From NCBI GenBank assembly GCA_030272155.1, contig CP126194.1, positions 868,001-932,000 of the forward strand: a stretch of 64,000 nucleotides of DNA. The letters are read 5' to 3'. Below are positions 48,601 to 58,799 of the stretch, piece after piece. The position numbers were made by a program, and so were the translations under genes. Source of the stretch: Tetradesmus obliquus (Eukaryota > Chlorophyta > Chlorophyceae > Sphaeropleales > Scenedesmaceae). Each line of letters begins with the position of its first letter. Within the stretch, counting starts at the first letter, position 1. The notes below the pieces were generated by a model that saw nothing but the letters and a program-made list of their open reading frames with translations, made no database searches and was not told the origin of the DNA.

Positions 48601-49849
48601 AGGAGATGATGGAGCAGCAGGCACATGGGTACTAACCATGTAGTACAGATGTTGCAGTTGTTGACGCAGCATTGTTGAGCCACAAAGCTAAGGGCCCCTC
48701 CAGGTTGGGGTAACGTAACGCCTGTTCACCTCCCTGTCTCTCTTCCTGTGGTGTCCAGCCCTCACCTCGAGGCGCCTGGTGCGTACCTGAGATCTATCTT
48801 TGCTGCAAACCAAGCAAGCTGCGCTCCACATCAGGCACTGAAACAGGTGGCGAACCAGACACCACACTGGTCCACTCCCCTGCCTTGCCCTCACCTCCAG
48901 ATGTACTGCTGTGACATATTATAGCTGCAGAGCAACCTGCCCTCCTGTTCACAGAATTTACGCGTGTCCATCTCCCCCTGCCTTGCCCTCAAAGTACATC
49001 AGAAACTCAAACAAATACTGAAACACAAACCCCGCCGCCCCGCCGCCCCGCCGCCCTGCCTTGCCTTCTAAAACAATGGGTGCTCACCTCAAGGCATCTG
49101 CAGGGGCGGAACTGGTAGTAGCTCGGGTCGATGTCCCACGTCTGCTGCGCAGCTGCCACCTCAGCAATGTTGCCCGCCTGCTCGCCCAGCTGGCTGGCAC
49201 TGTCCCCCTAACACGCCGCAAGCCGCACCTCAAGCTCTGCTAGACATCAGAACTCAAACAAATACCAAAACAGAAAACCGCGCCGCTCCGCCGCCCTGCC
49301 TTGCCTTCATAAAACACAATGCGTGCTCACCTCAAGGCACCTGCAGGGCCGGAACTGGTAATAGCTGGGATCAATGTCCCACGTCTGCTGCGCAGCCGCC
49401 ACCTCAGCAATGTTGCCCGCCTGCTCGCCCAGCTGGCTGGCACTGTCCCCCTCACACGCCGCTACAGCCTCATCCCGCGGCCGGCGCAGGATCACAGGGC
49501 AGGCCATGTTGCTGTTGTCCGTGCGCGGCAGTGTGACCTTGCTGAAGAACAGGAAGCATGGCAGTAGCGCACTGTCATCACACTGCTGTGGATCACCATC
49601 TGCTTTTGAATTTGAATTCGAATCCACTGCAGTAGCGTTGGCTGTAGCGTTGGCTGCAGCGTCAGCTGTGCTGCTGGGTGGTGCGGCCGCAGCTGCTGCA
49701 TCTTCAGTTGTGCCCAGGCAGCTCATGCTGCTGTTGCGCAAGTCCACCTCGTGCAAGTTCTGCAGCACACCCATCTGTGGAGGGATGGCCCCTGTGAGGC
49801 TGTTGGTGCCCAGCAGCACGTCAGTCAGGCCAAACGTGAGCCTGCAAGC

Positions 49850-49892
<43 letters not shown>

Positions 49893-50212
49893 GTGCATTG
49901 GCTCAGTCAATGCGGCACACCCATCTGTGGGGGAATAGCCCCTGTGAGGCTGTTGGTGCCCAGCAGCACGTCAGTCAGGCCAAACGTGAGCCTGCAAGCA
50001 GCAGCAGCAGCAGGTGTGTTGGCTGAGTGAATGCGGCGTTGTGGAAAGCAGTGGCAGTTGAATGCGCAAAGTGGCAAAACAATTAGCAGGGCGCTACATG
50101 CAGCATGCAGCCGCTCCTGTATGCAGGCGCGACACAAATGGCTCAAAGCCAGCCCAAGCGCCTCAACACTCCAGCCCTGCCACATCTGTTGCCTCACCCG
50201 ATGGCTGATGCT

Positions 50213-50249
<37 letters not shown>

Positions 50250-53200
50250 CACCGTCGTACTCACCCAATCGCCGAACTGATGCTGCCAGTCAAGTTGTTG
50301 CGGCTCAAGTCCAGGCTGCGCAGCTGCGGCAGGAACCAAAGGTTCTCATCGATGATGCCCGTGAGCTGGTTGTTGGCCAAGTAGAGCTCCGTGAGGAACG
50401 TCATCAGCGTCACTGCGCGCTCAATGCTGCCGCTGAACCTGCAGCAGCATCAGCAGCAGCAGCAGCAGCAGGTGTGCGGCACCAGCAGCCAGAGCAATAG
50501 CAGCACCAAGAGTTTTAGTGTGGTGCTTGTATACAGTGCACACAAACCCATGCAGTGCCACACCCACAGCAACCAATGACACGCATGGAGTGCAACGAGG
50601 TGAGTTTAGGACGCCGGAAACATGGCATGGTGCACGCTAGCTGCGTTTTGAGACTCCGGCTGTTACAGCGCTGACCTGTTGTTGGCCAGGTTGAGGTATC
50701 CCAGCACGGGCAGGCTGTACAGCGCGGGCGTGAGCGGCCCGTGGAAGTCGTTGCTGCGCACATGACCTACCGCATGCACGCGCAGCCACAGCCACAGCGC
50801 CAAGCCACGCGCATGCAATCACCCAGCCACACCCACAGCAGCCCAACCAGTCGCAGTCAGTCGCCTGTTGTTGGCCCGGATGGGGCAGCCAGACACGCAG
50901 CCAGGCACACACACCCACAGCAGCCCACCCACACTTACACACCTGTTGTTGGCCAGGTTGAGGTATCCCAGCACGGGCAGGCTGTACAGCCCGTACACAC
51001 AGCAACCCACGCATGCAAGCCCAGCCACAACCACAGCAGCCCAACCACACTCACAAGCACGCCGGCGCCACCCACAGCAGCCCAGCCGCACCTGTGCACT
51101 TGAACAGCCACCCGATTTTGGCCAGGTTGAGGTGGCCAGGCACACAAGCACGCACAACACGCACGCACAGACGAACACTCATGCACGCGTAGCATAACCT
51201 ACAGCAACCCACCCACAGCAACACCCACACTCACACAAGCACCTGTTGTTGGCCAGGTTGAGGTGTCCCAGCACCGGCAGGCTGTACAGCTGCTGCAGGT
51301 TGGCAGGTACAACACCAATAAACAGCAGCACATCCACACCCATCCACCCACCCACCTGTTGTTGGCCAGGTTGAGGTATCCCAGCACGGGCAGGCTGTAC
51401 AGCGCGGGCGTGAGCGGCCCGTGGAAGTCGTTGCTGCTGGCGTCCAGCACCGCCAGCTGCGGCCAGCTCATGTTGGCGGGCATGGGGCCGCTGAACCTGC
51501 GGCGGCAGCAGCAGCGGCAGCAGCAGTAACTTCCAATCCTTGATGGTTCACGGCAGCACTGTCAGAGTCTAACTGAACTTTCTGGTTGCTTTGCAGAAGG
51601 TTTGCATGCCGCATGCACGCCAGCTGCAACTGTGCAAAGGCGTTGCAGCGCACCGCAATAGGCCAAAGTACTGCGCGGTTGCTGCCGGCTACAATGCAGC
51701 CGCCCTTCCAATGTGCACGCAACATACTTGTTGCAAGCTGGTGCCCCGGCACAAGCACCAGCACCAGCACAGCCGTAAGAACCAGCGACAACCTTGCCTA
51801 CATACGCTGCTGCTGAGTTCCAGCTGCCTACCGCATGGACGCTACATTATCCAACAGGCACATCAGACTCCTGACAGCGTGCTACACTTGGCAAATCCCT
51901 GCCTTTGCAGTAAACTAAGATGCTGCTGCTGCTGCTGCTATTGCTGCTGCTGCTGCTGCTGCCGCTCACCTGTTGTTGCTGATGTCCAGCTGCGTGAGCT
52001 CCGTGCACTGCGTGAGGTATTGCGGCACGCCGCCCAGCCTGTTGCTGCGCAGCTTCAGCACCTTCAGCTTGTTGCGGCTGCACAACGCTGCAGGAATGCT
52101 GCCTGTCAGCGCATTCGTCTGCACATTCAGCACTGCCAGCTGCGGCAGCTGAGATAGTGCCTCAGGCAGAGTGCCAGTTAAGCCCTGCGAGCCGTCTGCA
52201 TTATCGCCTGCATTGGCTCCGAGGTTTAGGACTTGTAAAGCTGTGAGCTCGCCTAGCCAACTGGGGATGGGCCCTGACAGGAAGTTGGTGCCCAGGCCTA
52301 GGGTTTGCAGGCGCTTGAGGGAGCGCAGCGCAGCTGGGATGGTGCCGTTGAGCCAGTTGTTGGCTGCGCAGGACATACAGAGAGGCGGAGCAGCAGCAGC
52401 AGCAGCAGCAACAGGCGCGTGTGAAGGTTGATTACAGCAGTGTTTGAGAGCACAGATGCTAGTACGGGCGTGAAGGCACTGTTGGCGTTGCGCCATACGC
52501 CCCCCTGTCCTGATATGCTGCTGCTGCTGCCGCTGCTGGTCTCCTTGTGCAGCCATTCACTGCAGCTTGCCGGCCCTCTGACCAGGATCAGCCTACTTGA
52601 CACCAACACCAAATGCTGCTGCACGACAAACACCCCACAGCTGCTGTTACATTGCTTGTGCTGCAACTGCTGACACAACTCTGCCGCAACTGCTGACACA
52701 AGCTGGTGGGTTTGATGTAGGTTTGAACTGCTTTGCTGCTGGTGCCGCTGCCACAAAGCGCCGCAGCATGCTTGCAACAGCCGTTGCTGGCAACGTCACG
52801 GTGCATTGCTGGCAGGGGCGCTCGCACAGCTCAGCAACATCGCCGCGGCACGCGATGCTGGCCTCTGCTACTAACACGGCTGCCATCAGCAACAGCAGCA
52901 AAGCCCCCTGTTGCTACTGCTACTGCTACTGCTACAGCTACTGCTGCTGCTGCTGCTGCTGCCGGGCACTCACAGAGGTCCAGCACCACCAGATTCGTCA
53001 TCAGGCCCCATTCTGGCGTCATGCTGCCGCTCAGGTCGTTGCCCTGCAGGTTTAGCCGCGTCAAACCACACGCGTGCAGCTGCAGCAGGTTGTTGATGAT
53101 GCCAGGGCTGCCCAGCGTGCCATTCAGGCCGTTTACTTGCACCTTGAGCTCGCTGACACTGTGCACGGCGCTGCACTGCTTTCCTGCAAGGGATGTGGAG

Positions 53201-53760
53201 TCGCAGCAGCTGACGCCGTTCCACGAGCAGTAGCTCGGCGCGCGCGCAGGCGCAGCCAGCAGCTGCTGGCAGCTGCGGGTTGCTGTCAGCTCCCAGCCCT
53301 GCTTGTTTGCCCATGGCTTGGTGTCCCTGCAGCGGCAACGGCATTGGTAAACAACAGGTACAACCTGAGCAGGCTGCTGCAGCTCCAGGCCATCTACAAC
53401 ACAGGCAGCGCCATGCACAAAACATGCACAGCTGTATGGCATCATGCTGCTGTGCTGAGGCATCACAAAGCTGCTGCAGAGACAAGGTGGATGCATAGAT
53501 TCCTCTCACCATGGCTTGTCAGGGTTGAAGGTGCTGTTGTAAAAGGCAGCGAGCGCACTGCAGGTTGCCAGCTGACAAGCAGCAGTGCATACGCCTTGCT
53601 GCAGCCCTGGGCATGTGCTGGGTGCTGCTGCAGCAGCCCTGGGGGCACCAGCAGCACGCTGCGTGCTGCCCAGGCACAGCAGCAGCAGCAGCAGCCAGTA
53701 GGCACCCCATACCGCCGCATCACGACAGGCAGCCCTGCCAATGCCTTCAAGCATGATCAT
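36541..53760 (-). CDS. LRR receptor-type class III nucleotidyl cyclase with two cyclase domains
   Basis: Seventeen exons, all phases consistent, 6312 nt, 2103 residues: 53510-53760, 52974-53326, 51970-52363, 51356-51496, 50265-50438, 49331-49841, 47826-48099, 46913-47079, 44853-45993, 44173-44353, 42906-43258, 41593-41762, 40933-41067, 40561-40722, 39440-39552, 38484-39070 and 36541-37745. Order: signal peptide (YWLLLLLLCLG), LRR N-cap (YCSWNGVSCC), about 12 LRRs (residues ~170-470), linker, one membrane span (~636-658), cyclase domain 1 (~690-1240) and cyclase domain 2 (~1335-1740), then an S/Q/A-rich tail. Domain 1 has both metal aspartates (TDIE, D694; EQEGDSW, D737) but a poor catalytic Asn/Arg site. 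Domain 2 lacks both (FAAVEGG; REQEGG) but has ADYHGPSVNLAAR with N1480 and R1484. Expected to convert ATP or GTP to a cyclic nucleotide upon extracellular sensing. Most introns contain exon-edge echoes. Confidence 0.9.
36597..36638 (-). repeat. CAG run encoding poly-Gln near the cyclase C-terminus
   Basis: CTG on the plus strand, in frame as Gln in exon 17. A second run at 36741-36780 encodes poly-Ala. Confidence 0.85.
37858..37902 (-). repeat. Acceptor-edge echo of cyclase exon 17
   Basis: Repeats the acceptor region of the exon starting at 37745 (gcagcatcatgcctgcgggg followed by a GGCA-rich tract), about 120 bp upstream in gene sense. Confidence 0.85.
38236..38336 (-). repeat. Donor-edge echo of cyclase exon 16
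   Basis: Repeats about 95 bp of the end of the exon at 38484 (GGMKPSSSRRDLLKELLQR then AGTGAGTGCC), about 240 bp into the next intron. Confidence 0.9.
39556..39621 (-). repeat. (CTG)n tract before cyclase exon 15
   Basis: About 66 bp of CAG on the plus strand (CTG in sense) abut the CTGCAG acceptor at 39553; one CAA interruption. Confidence 0.9.
39819..40505 (-). repeat. Six donor-edge echoes of cyclase exon 14
   Basis: Copies begin at about 39821, 39946, 40068, 40191, 40315 and 40436 (period 121-125 bp). Each repeats the last codons of the exon (HSILPDHL or variants) and a GTGAGCAT-like donor, then a shared intron part (ctgcagaca(g)ctgagg...). The intact exon end is at 40561. Confidence 0.93.
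41155..41200 (-). repeat. Acceptor-edge echo of cyclase exon 13
   Basis: Repeats cacgctccggcag...cagcagcgccacc from the start of the exon at 41067, but the CTGCAG acceptor is lost. Confidence 0.65.
41383..41548 (-). repeat. Two donor-edge echoes of cyclase exon 12
   Basis: Copies at 41485-41545 and 41385-41440 repeat the exon end (DAGLLVHAVIGRLMQ plus donor). The first is nearly intact; the second retains LLVHTVIR. Confidence 0.85.
41820..42400 (-). repeat. Five acceptor-edge echoes of cyclase exon 12
   Basis: Copies at about 41823, 41951, 42095, 42208 and 42328 (period ~113-144 bp) repeat CTGCAG plus AGVADLSSQQQSP of the exon at 41762. Four keep a CAG acceptor and the same first codons, so they are strong decoy acceptors. 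Confidence 0.93.
42670..42862 (-). repeat. Two donor-edge echoes of cyclase exon 11
   Basis: Copies at 42675-42735 and 42802-42862 repeat the exon end (FREPTQQTRVGYFCAPG plus GTGCGGCA). Confidence 0.9.
43310..43445 (-). repeat. Acceptor-edge echo of cyclase exon 11
   Basis: About 125 bp repeat the start of the exon at 43258 (CLRGIVGKPREAA... to GEYYQPS), with a one-base loss in the gcggggcgg region that shifts the frame. A shorter scrap of the same sequence lies at 43497-43515. Confidence 0.88.
43616..44052 (-). repeat. Three donor-edge echoes of cyclase exon 10
   Basis: Copies at about 43920-44050, 43680-43805 and 43618-43665 repeat up to 130 bp of the end of the exon at 44173 (WLTELGTVDHKGYNDKLLAS... 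CLFNLLG plus donor). The first two are ~240 bp apart and nearly intact. Confidence 0.9.
44398..44482 (-). repeat. Acceptor-edge echo of cyclase exon 10
   Basis: Repeats CTGCAG plus AVSDMADGGQVLLDAC of the exon starting at 44353, 117 bp upstream in gene sense; in frame and with an intact acceptor. Confidence 0.9.
46070..46503 (-). repeat. Four acceptor-edge echoes of cyclase exon 9
   Basis: Copies ending near 46140, 46270, 46402 and 46500 repeat CTGCAG plus VQQCLAKTNWPSVAGYKRNS of the exon at 45993 (period ~130 bp). Three retain the acceptor and phase. Confidence 0.92.
46655..46850 (-). repeat. Two donor-edge echoes of cyclase exon 8
   Basis: Copies at about 46778-46850 and 46660-46720 repeat the exon end at 46913 (DSWSVAFHTAVDAVAFCLQ). 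Both have diverged; the first lost the donor GT, the second keeps GTGAGC. Confidence 0.8.
47103..47190 (-). repeat. Acceptor-edge echo of cyclase exon 8
   Basis: Repeats the acceptor AACAG and ELMTINAPLATRFLGI of the exon at 47079, 76 bp upstream in gene sense. Confidence 0.88.
47340..47740 (-). repeat. Two long donor-edge echoes of cyclase exon 7
   Basis: Copies at 47342-47505 and 47583-47740 repeat ~150 bp of the exon end at 47826: membrane-proximal residues and the start of cyclase domain 1 (ATIVVTDIECFSG) with donor GTGAGT. Both remain almost fully open, so the first metal-binding motif exists three times in a row in the DNA. Confidence 0.93.
48190..48605 (-). repeat. Three acceptor-edge echoes of cyclase exon 7
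   Basis: Copies at about 48190-48345, 48425-48455 and 48505-48595 repeat CTGCAG plus the exon start at 48099 (AVWLNNGTKLTCEAMPDAPA) and, in the longest, the membrane span. With the donor side included, this exon has five echoes. Confidence 0.92.
49085..49215 (-). repeat. Donor-edge echo of cyclase exon 6
   Basis: About 120 bp repeat the exon end at 49331 (SASQLGEQAGNIAEVAAAQQ... CRCLE plus GTGAGC). Confidence 0.92.
49910..50003 (-). repeat. Acceptor-edge echo of cyclase exon 6
   Basis: About 90 bp repeat TTGCAG plus LTFGLTDVLLGTNSLTGAIP of the exon at 49841, preceded in sense by a CTG run. Confidence 0.93.
50676..51302 (-). repeat. Five donor-edge echoes of cyclase exon 4 (one LRR)
   Basis: Copies at about 51240-51290, 51110-51140, 50940-50990, 50868-50890 and 50676-50768 repeat the LRR end YSLPVLGYLNLANNR plus donor of the exon at 51356. 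The most distal copy is the longest (SNDFHGPLTPALYSLPVL...). Confidence 0.9.
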
Positions 53761-53840
53761 AGACCTGTCATAGGGCCAGCCTGGCCCTCAAAGGCCGGTG
53801 TGCAGCATTTGTAGCCAGCCGAGACTGCCAGCCAGTAGCA

Positions 53841-53848
53841 TTATATAA
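53841..53848 (-). promoter_or_regulatory. TATA box of the receptor cyclase gene
   Basis: TTATATAA, 81-88 bp upstream of the ATG in gene sense, predicting a start site near 53815 and a ~55-nt leader. Confidence 0.55.
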
Positions 53849-54254
53849 GTTGCGAGTGTCCCTAGCCGTCAATGATTGTGATATGTGGTAGAAATATTTG
53901 TTTTGAAGGCCAGAATCATGGTCCGTGCTTAAAGTCCCGTGGGTGTGTCGTGATCACTGTCTGCCGCGATCGCCTGCTGCCAGCTTGCCAATACCGAGCA
54001 GTTTGTAACCATTTGAGTATTTTGACAGCTGGTGCGAACAGCTGACCAGTTGTCATCATCACTCTATTATGTTTTACATCGCTGACCACAGACATGCTTT
54101 GTGCGGTACGACAAACAAGCTGATTTGATCAGTACAAAAGCATGCACTTTATTCAACAGCCGTCTTTCAGGTAATAACCTACTACGAACTCTCCGACTGT
54201 GTTTTCAAACTTGGAACTTCGTCGTCCCTGCTGCTGCCTGCGCCGTTCCTTGAC

Positions 54255-54261
54255 TATAAAA
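54255..54261 (+). promoter_or_regulatory. TATA box of the Kelch-BTB gene
   Basis: TATAAAA, 39-45 bp upstream of ATG 54300. It predicts a very short leader. With the TATA at 53841 it defines a compact divergent promoter between the two genes. Confidence 0.5.
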
Positions 54262-54299
54262 CCTTGAAACATCAACAGGTGCTTTGGCATCACGAGGCC

Positions 54300-57200
54300 A
54301 TGGTTGAGGCCAGCAGCAGCACAAACTGCTTGGCAGCTTTGGACTTGCTGCCTGATGCTGCTCTGAGTTTGCTGGCATCACACTGGGGCGAAGGTGCCAT
54401 TGACGCGCATGCATCTCGGAGCTCCTTGCTTGTACAGCTGCGGCAACAGTTGCAGCAGACTGAGCTGGATCCGACCCTTGAGCCTAGCCTGCTGCCACAG
54501 CTGCAGCTGCCAGCATTGTTTGGCTTCTCAGCAGCTGTGTATAATGACAACATCTATGTGTGAGCACCTGCACGAGGAATTTTGTTTTCAATCTCTTCAT
54601 ATTGGCTTAACCAAGCTGCTGCTGCTGTTGTGGAGCATGTTGAATGAGATACAGCGCACGCTGCAAAAACAGTGGTGCGCGTGCAGGCTAGCGCAGCATC
54701 AGGCGCTTTAATTGTGAGCCATAGAGTCAGGTCTCACACTTGCATCACAAGAATACCAGTTACACCCTGGCATGATGCACTCAACAGCAATGAACGTAAT
54801 CAACTTGATGTGTGCATATGCGCTGCATGTGCCTGCCCTGCTTCCTGCAGCTACGGCGGCCGATCAAGCAGCGACACAGCCAGCAGTGGTGTGCGCAGCC
54901 ACCTCTACTGCTACGACACCGCACAGCAGAAGTGGGTGGCAGTCAAGCAGTACCACGCCCCAGCACCACGCAGGTGAGTCTTCCTGCAAGCAGGTCCTGC
55001 TGAGTAAGCAGCTCACCTGCTTCTGCTGCCCTGCAAGCATGCATGTGCAGCCAGGTGTGGCATTAACAACACCCGTGGCAGCTCCTTACATGTTGGGGAA
55101 GGGGTGCTGTCCGCTAAGGCCCATGTGTGCTTTGCAGCCCCTGGTGACTTGCTGTCACCCCATTTGCTGCCGTCCTGTTGTTGTGTGCATGGCTGCAGGT
55201 GGCACACATCAGTGGTGCATGGCGAGTGCATGTACATATACGGTGAGTGCAAGCCACATGCGCCCTAGCTCGTGGGCTGTAGCTGTAGTGCTGGCCAGGC
55301 GCTGGCTGTATGATGCGCTTCCTGCAAGCATGCAAGCGTCAGCAGCGTGCATGGGCGCGGCAGCAGCCCATGTTCAGCAAGCCTCAGTCAATCAGCAGCG
55401 ACACCACACCCAGCACATCAGAGCACTTGCCCTATAAACCATGGCCGCCCGTTATTCCTGTAAGCTGCCAGCTTCTGAACATACGACTATACACACAATG
55501 CCTGTCCTGCAAGCACACGGTCAACCTGCAGGACACATTTTACACTGCCTGCAGGCGGCCAAGCCTGGGATGAGGCAAGGGGAGAATGGGAGGCCTGCTC
55601 AGCCATCAGCTGCTACTGCTTCAGCACCTGCAGCTGGTCAGAGACAGCACAGGCAGGCTGCGGGCCCAGCTGCAAAGCCAAGCGCGCAGCAGCTGCTGTG
55701 GGCCCGACCCTGTATGTGCTGCCAGCACCACATGCCGCACAGGCAGGGGCGAGCCAAGGCTACAACATGCTGCACTCCTTCGACTTGGAGAACGGATGCT
55801 GGAGCATGCGGTGAGCAACGCGTTTTAGTGCCGCCTGGCAGCGCTGCTCCATGCTGCAAACTTGTTTCACGTGGGCAGATCCGCATGCAGGGCTCAACAA
55901 AAGCAGCAGCCAGCTTTGCTCAGCACAAGAAGTCACAGTGTAGCCCCTTGCAGGCACCAGGCATCGCCACAGATTGATGGATGAAGCGACGTTCATGCAT
56001 GTCTCCGGCTACCCACCATGCCATCCTGCCTGCTTCCGCTGTTCTTCCTGCAGTGTCTGCTTTGGGCCTGACATCCCTGACTGCCAGCAGCTGCAGCTGG
56101 AGCAGCTGCTGCACCACCAGGGCTCCCTGCTAGCTGTCTTCTCCTGCAACCCAGCAGCAGCACCACCATCAGCCTCACTCACTCACCCATCCCCACAACA
56201 GCAGCAGCAGCACCTGAGCGTGTACTCGCTGTCGCTGGGAAAGCTGCGCTGGCACAAGTTGGCCACGCATGGTGCTGCTCCAGTCAGCCGCACCCAGAGC
56301 TGCATCGCGCTGCTTGATGATCTGCTGCTGGTGTCAGGTGGCGCGAGGCCTGGCACTGCAGGCGCAGAGCAGGTGCGGCTACGCGGGGTGCTGGTGGGCT
56401 TTGCTTGCAGGAAACTTGGACAACATCAGCGTCCTGCACTGGAAACACAAAATCGGGTCTGTCTTGCACAAGCCATGCCTAAAGCTGCCATAGTACAAGT
56501 TGATGGTAAACTAGCAATGGCCGGCCATGCAGTGCCCTCTGTTGCCACGTTGCGCTGGTGCAATGGTGTCAACCTGGAAGCAGAGCAGAATTCTGGCTGC
56601 ACCGGATGTAGCAGTATCTGGCCATGCAGTGGCATCGGTTGCCGTGCCCAAGCCCCCTGCCCCGTCCACATCGCTCCTGCAGGCACTACTGCCTGACCTG
56701 GCATTCCTGCACCTGCCTAGCAAGAAGTGGCACGCCCTGCAGCTGCCAGCCAGCAGCAAGCCAGCGCGTGCGTGCCATGCTGCAGCAGTGATGCCTGGTG
56801 GTGCCAGCATCTGCCTGCTAGGTGGATGGCACGAGGCGTGGCCGCAGCCAGCACCAAGCCTCGTGCTGCAGCAGGGGTACATGCGCAAGCAGCAGGGCAG
56901 CATGCAGCAGCCTGAGGGCATCGCTGCGAGCAGAAGCAGCAGCAGCAGGCCGGTCATAAACACGGAGCTGCGCACAGCGCTGCTCAAGACAGCTAGCAGC
57001 AACAGCTTTGCATCTGGCAGACCCAGCAGCAGTAACAACCACCATATTGATGACCCCGCAGCCAACAGCAGCACAGTTGACCTCAGCGACCCCAACAACA
57101 GCAGCGCTGCTCTGTTCCACTTCAGCCGCAACATGCCATTCACTGATGTGACCATCACTTCAGCAGACGGCGACGCCTTTGCTGCACACCGCTTCATCCT

Positions 57201-58398
57201 GGCGTCCCAAAGCCCTGTCTTCGAAGCCATGCTGCAGCCTGGCGGCATGTCAGAAGCTGCCAGCGGCTGTGTAGCCCTGCCAGACATCAGCAGTGCAGCA
57301 CTGGAGGCCTTGTTAGGCTACATGTATGGAGGCCTGCCTGGCGGGGTGCCTCGAGAGCTTGTGCTGCCGCTGTTCTCTGCTGCGGACCGCTTCCTGCTGC
57401 CTGGCCTAGCGGGGGAGTGCGTGCTGCAGCTGCTGGCCTGCCTGAGCGCAGAGAATGTGAGCCTTGTGGCTGACCTGGCAAGCACACACAGGTAAGGAGA
57501 AGAAGAGGGTGGCGGTTATGACCTAGAAGGATAGAGGCTCCTGCACAGAACATGCAAGTAACCAGAATACGCCCTGTAGTTGATGCTGTTGAGTGAACTC
57601 CTTCCAGTGCACACTGGTGTAGGTCTTGACCAGCCTGCATGATGTGCTGCTCTCCCTGCATGCTGCCGGCCGATGGCGTGGTTGCTACTGTAATGTTAAA
57701 GATGTTGCCACATGCTGCTGGCCTGCTTGCCGCCTGCAGGCTGCAGGACCTGTGGCAGGCGTGTGTAGCCTACGCCGCCTCGCCGGAGGTGCAGCTGCAG
57801 GTGTTCAACAGCGCAGCATACGCGGCCATGTGGAGCGACAGCCCAGCCACAGCGCAGGCCTTCACCTCACAGGTGGGGTTGGTGGCAGCTTCTTGCACCG
57901 GCCATCATGATGATGCTGTACACAACCCTGCACCCAGCAGCATCTCACGGAGTGGCAAAGCAAGTCGTATGTGATGTTGTTTTGGTTCCATGGCAGCATG
58001 TGCTGCAGACGTGCTGCAGATCGCAGGTTGTCCTAGCCAGTGCATAGACTACCGAGCACTCAGCATGCCACATCAGCTGCAGCAGCCAAATCTGTTTGCT
58101 ACAGTGACTTTGCCAAGCCAAGCCAGGGTTCCGATGAGAGTAGAGTTGCTGTCACCACTGTCATGTACACTGACGAGGCATTGCTGGCGCTGCTGCTGCC
58201 GCTGCGCAGGTGGTTGCCCTGTCTCAGAAGGCACTGGGCCGCATGAAGCAGCAGCTGCCCGCAGCAGCTGCAGGGGCAGCAGGCAACGACACAGCTGGCT
58301 GCCTGCTGCCGCCGCTGCAACAGGTTGACGAAGCAGCTGCTGAGGAGGGCACGCTTGGTCAGCATGCGAGGGGTGTGAAGCGCCACCGCACCGAGTAA
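54300..58398 (+). CDS. Kelch-repeat BTB/POZ protein
   Basis: Eight exons in phase: 54300-54559, 54851-54973, 55199-55242, 55555-55810, 56054-56372, 56683-57491, 57740-57872 and 58210-58398; 710 residues. Kelch blades fill residues ~75-385 (DNIYVYGGRSSSD, WVAVKQYHAPAPRR, GECMYIYGG, LLLVSGGARPG, ASICLLGG). A BTB domain occupies ~485-590 (FTDVTITSADGDAFAAHRFI, LEALLGYMYGG, LLPLFSAADRFLLPGLAGEC-like block), followed by a BACK-like helical piece (DLWQACVAYAASPEV) and a basic tail (RGVKRHRTE). Such proteins typically link Cullin-3 ubiquitin ligase to substrates, although plant/algal members vary. The short third exon leaves one blade thin, so an extra exon may be missing between 55242 and 55555. 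No exon-edge echoes seen. Confidence 0.85.
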
Positions 58399-58799
58399 AG
58401 TAGCACGATTGTTGCTTGTGCAGAAAGCTTAGTGCGGCGGCTTGACCTGTTTTGGCGAGTTCGTGCAGCCCTGGAGACACTCGCGCAATGTGGCTGTACA
58501 CCGAGCGCTGGTATGGTGTCATTTGTTGTCGTATGCACGGCCTCAGCAGTGCTGCATGCGGCCTGGCAGCGCAGTAAGGATCAACCAGAGCACAGAGATC
58601 TTGACCATATGCTTGCGGAGCATGTGTGCTGAAACCTTGCCATTTTTTGCAGCGTTATCGACCTGTGCCTGCGTGCTGCACTGCGGGAAATTGCAAAGCT
58701 GCAGCACATGCTGCTGTAATTGGTAACATCTTGGGGGCTGCTGTAGCTTCTGCATCGTATGACAAGTTGAAGGCTTGCGCTGTGCCTGACCAAGCAGCG

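Noticed and set aside
58653-58719. Exon-like segment (VIDLCLRAALREIAKLQHMLL, stop) with a good acceptor
   Set aside because: Phase does not fit the preceding Kelch-BTB exon 7 and exon 8 already gives a proper end; no partner found.
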